NCBI GenBank assembly: GCA_034927345.1
Contig: JAYFQE010000007.1
Coordinates: forward strand, 1 to 64,000
Source of the DNA: JAYFQE01 sp034927345
Lineage (GTDB): Bacteria > Bacillota > Clostridia > Saccharofermentanales > UBA5734
Direction of reading: 5' to 3'
DNA length: 64,000 nucleotides
The position numbers were made by a program, and so were the translations under genes. This document shows, one piece after another, positions 62,648 to 64,000 of this stretch. The notes beneath the pieces are model-generated. The model searched no databases. It saw only the letters and a list, made by a program, of their open reading frames with translations, and was not told where the DNA came from. Position 1 is the stretch's first letter; each line of letters begins with the position of its first letter.

Positions 62648-64000
62648 TGCGGTTTTCCTCCTTCACGTTCCTGCAGCAATCGTTGATAAGTCGGCGAATC
62701 ATCCAGGTGAACCCTTACCGCCACGGGCAGCAAGGCCAAACGGATCCGGCCGGCGCCCAAAGCCTGGCTGTTTAGCAAGCCGGTTTCCTGAAATACGGAT
62801 AAAATGCGGGCCAGACGGAACGGATGCAGTTCCAGATGGTAATTGCGGCTGATTTTGACAGCCAGCACGGATAGATCGGTCAAGACAACCTGATTTTTAT
62901 ACTGGGCGTGCAAATACTGATAAACAACCTTATACTCCTGGTTTTCCGGTACGAGCGCATCAAGCGGCAGATCATAATGATGCATCAGGTCCTGAATACT
63001 GCCGTTTTGCTGGTAAAGCCGCTCGGCTTCCCAGGGTTGATCAAAAAAAGTCCGGCCTGTGTCACAAGGATGGATATCCCGGATATTCAGCTGAACTGAT
63101 TTTTTCCCTTGCCATTCATTTATTTCCAGAGCGAAAAGCAAATCAACGGAATCGCCGGCTTTCAGCCAGTCGTCAGCTTCGCCCAAACCAAAGGCAATGC
63201 CGTCGAAAGAAGCGTGGTTCCGGGGATCGAGAACGCTGAGCTTCAAATGCCGGCCGCCGCCAACCGGCCGCATTTCTTTCAGCATGAGCGAACGGCTGAT
63301 CAGCTGCGGCACAGGATTGCCTTCGCCGAACGGTTCCATCTGCCGGATCGCCAAAGCATGGTCCAAAGTCAATTCATCGCCGGAAACCTCAAGATCAGCT
63401 GTCAAGGACGGCGGCATCATAAACCGGCTGCCCTGGCTCGCGGCATAACGTTGAATCGCCAGGCGGAAATGATCCAGCTGGTCGGCCGCCAAAGTCAAAC
63501 CGGCGGCTTTGCGATGCCCGCCATAACGGATCAGGCAGCCGGACGCCGATTGCAGCGCGGCCAGAATATCCAGATCGCCCCAGCTCCGGCAAGAACCGCG
63601 ATATCCCTCTTCATCGCCGGTCAGGACGATAACCGGGCGGCAATAATGTTCGGCCAGGCGCGAGGCAACGATGCCGATGACCCCGGGATGCCAGCCGGGA
63701 TTCGCAGCCAAGATAAAATCGGGGCTGGAGAAGTCGAAATGGCTGTCAATATCCTGCATGGCTTCTTGGGTAACAGCCAATTCTATATCCTGGCGCTGCT
63801 TGTTCAAATCGATCAACTGACGGGCATATTGTCCGGCCAGGGCCGGATCGTCGGTCAGCAGCAGATTTAAAGCATCATCGGCATTCCCCAGGCGGCCTGA
63901 GGCATTGATGCGCGGCGCAACCGTATACCCCAGCGTTTGAGCGCCGATCGGCCGGTCAGGCTGGCAGATGGCCTGTAAAAGAAGATCCAGGCCGCAGGTT
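62644..64000 (-). CDS. recJ: Single-strand exonuclease RecJ, N-terminal part outside the window
   Basis: Open to the window edge, so partial; the DHH metal motifs lie beyond it. Visible: GYTVAPRINASGRLGNADDALNLLL, the DHHA1 block (NPGWHPGVIGIVASRLAEHYCRPVIVL, then YGGHRKAAGLTL with the GGH motif), the OB-like region (QGKKSVQLNIRDI) and the Firmicute-type C-terminal extension (VVYQYLHAQYKNQVVLTDLSVL). Digests 5'-ended single strands in recombination and repair. The apparent ATG-less start at 63816 is internal. Coupled to rel by a 4-nt overlap. Confidence 0.93.
   Translation of the reverse strand, partial: TCGLDLLLQAICQPDRPIGAQTLGYTVAPRINASGRLGNADDALNLLLTDDPALAGQYARQLIDLNKQRQDIELAVTQEAMQDIDSHFDFSSPDFILAANPGWHPGVIGIVASRLAEHYCRPVIVLTGDEEGYRGSCRSWGDLDILAALQSASGCLIRYGGHRKAAGLTLAADQLDHFRLAIQRYAASQGSRFMMPPSLTADLEVSGDELTLDHALAIRQMEPFGEGNPVPQLISRSLMLKEMRPVGGGRHLKLSVLDPRNHASFDGIAFGLGEADDWLKAGDSVDLLFALEINEWQGKKSVQLNIRDIHPCDTGRTFFDQPWEAERLYQQNGSIQDLMHHYDLPLDALVPENQEYKVVYQYLHAQYKNQVVLTDLSVLAVKISRNYHLELHPFRLARILSVFQETGLLNSQALGAGRIRLALLPVAVRVHLDDSPTYQRLLQEREGGKPQ

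Overview
This window looks like the chromosome of an anaerobic low-to-mid GC Firmicute of the class Clostridia. The signs are strong AGGAGG-type ribosome binding sites, a T-box leader in front of proS, an archaeal-type (zinc-tailed) prolyl-tRNA synthetase, an oxygen-labile two-subunit Fe-S fumarase, Pta-AckA, a Spo0A-type DNA-binding domain, a CD3324-family regulator and a methyl-transfer corrinoid protein. I do not assign a genus. Most of the window is ordinary, densely packed housekeeping sequence rich in GCCGG-type words; 2.97-8.1 kb is clearly AT-rich and foreign.

Layout. 1-147: the 3'-truncated end of an IS256-type transposase gene. 148 to about 2968: an IS21-type insertion sequence (istA broken by one amber codon, istB, and a third small ORF), with five TGACGG-type sites at its left end, four of them exactly 24 bp apart. 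2.9-8.0 kb: an AT-rich restriction-modification-like island. It holds a GIY-YIG/DUF4357 gene whose tail is replaced by the IS end and, divergent from it, an overlapping operon of two different DNA methyltransferases, an unknown 121-aa protein, a LAGLIDADG-like protein whose two catalytic acid positions are Asn and Thr, and a small PD-(D/E)XK nuclease. The island ends at the 3' side of a tRNA-Thr gene, a classic integration site. This island is the best candidate for an undescribed system: a restriction enzyme in which a dead LAGLIDADG protein could read the DNA and a separate PD-(D/E)XK subunit cut it.

8.4-31 kb holds metabolic and housekeeping genes: VTT membrane protein, fumarase, HU, a Spo0A_C-like regulator, HAD phosphatases, an HPr-like protein without the phosphorylated His, an MntR-like repressor, MFS transporter, cyclophilin lipoprotein, ligA, glycogen phosphorylase with a promoter and operator-like palindrome, prepilin peptidase, CPBP protease and AI-2E transporter. 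27.6-38.3 kb is a long minus-strand series: ddl-murI-DUF1934, then yceD-rpmF-DUF512-der-typA-mltG-trhP-like. It joins cell-wall precursor synthesis, the ribosome and translation GTPases. 38.5-52.5 kb carries a phosphotransferase, an unknown/CD3324 pair, an ECF sigma factor with an RsgI-like anti-sigma factor, an RluA-type pseudouridine synthase, T-box-proS, ackA, pta, an HD-GYP protein preceded by a microprotein whose ribosome binding site is trapped in a hairpin, and secreted or unknown proteins. 52.5-64 kb holds tmcAL (apparently leaderless), tyrS, rpsT, RNase J with a 165-residue basic Pro/Ala extension, a corrinoid protein with a PocR-AraC regulator, rel, and recJ (cut by the window end).

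Two genes (a membrane metallophosphoesterase at 21103 and a DUF512 radical-SAM gene at 34804) have a strong Shine-Dalgarno sequence at ideal spacing in front of ATC and no usable ATG/GTG/TTG, which suggests AUC initiation in this organism.
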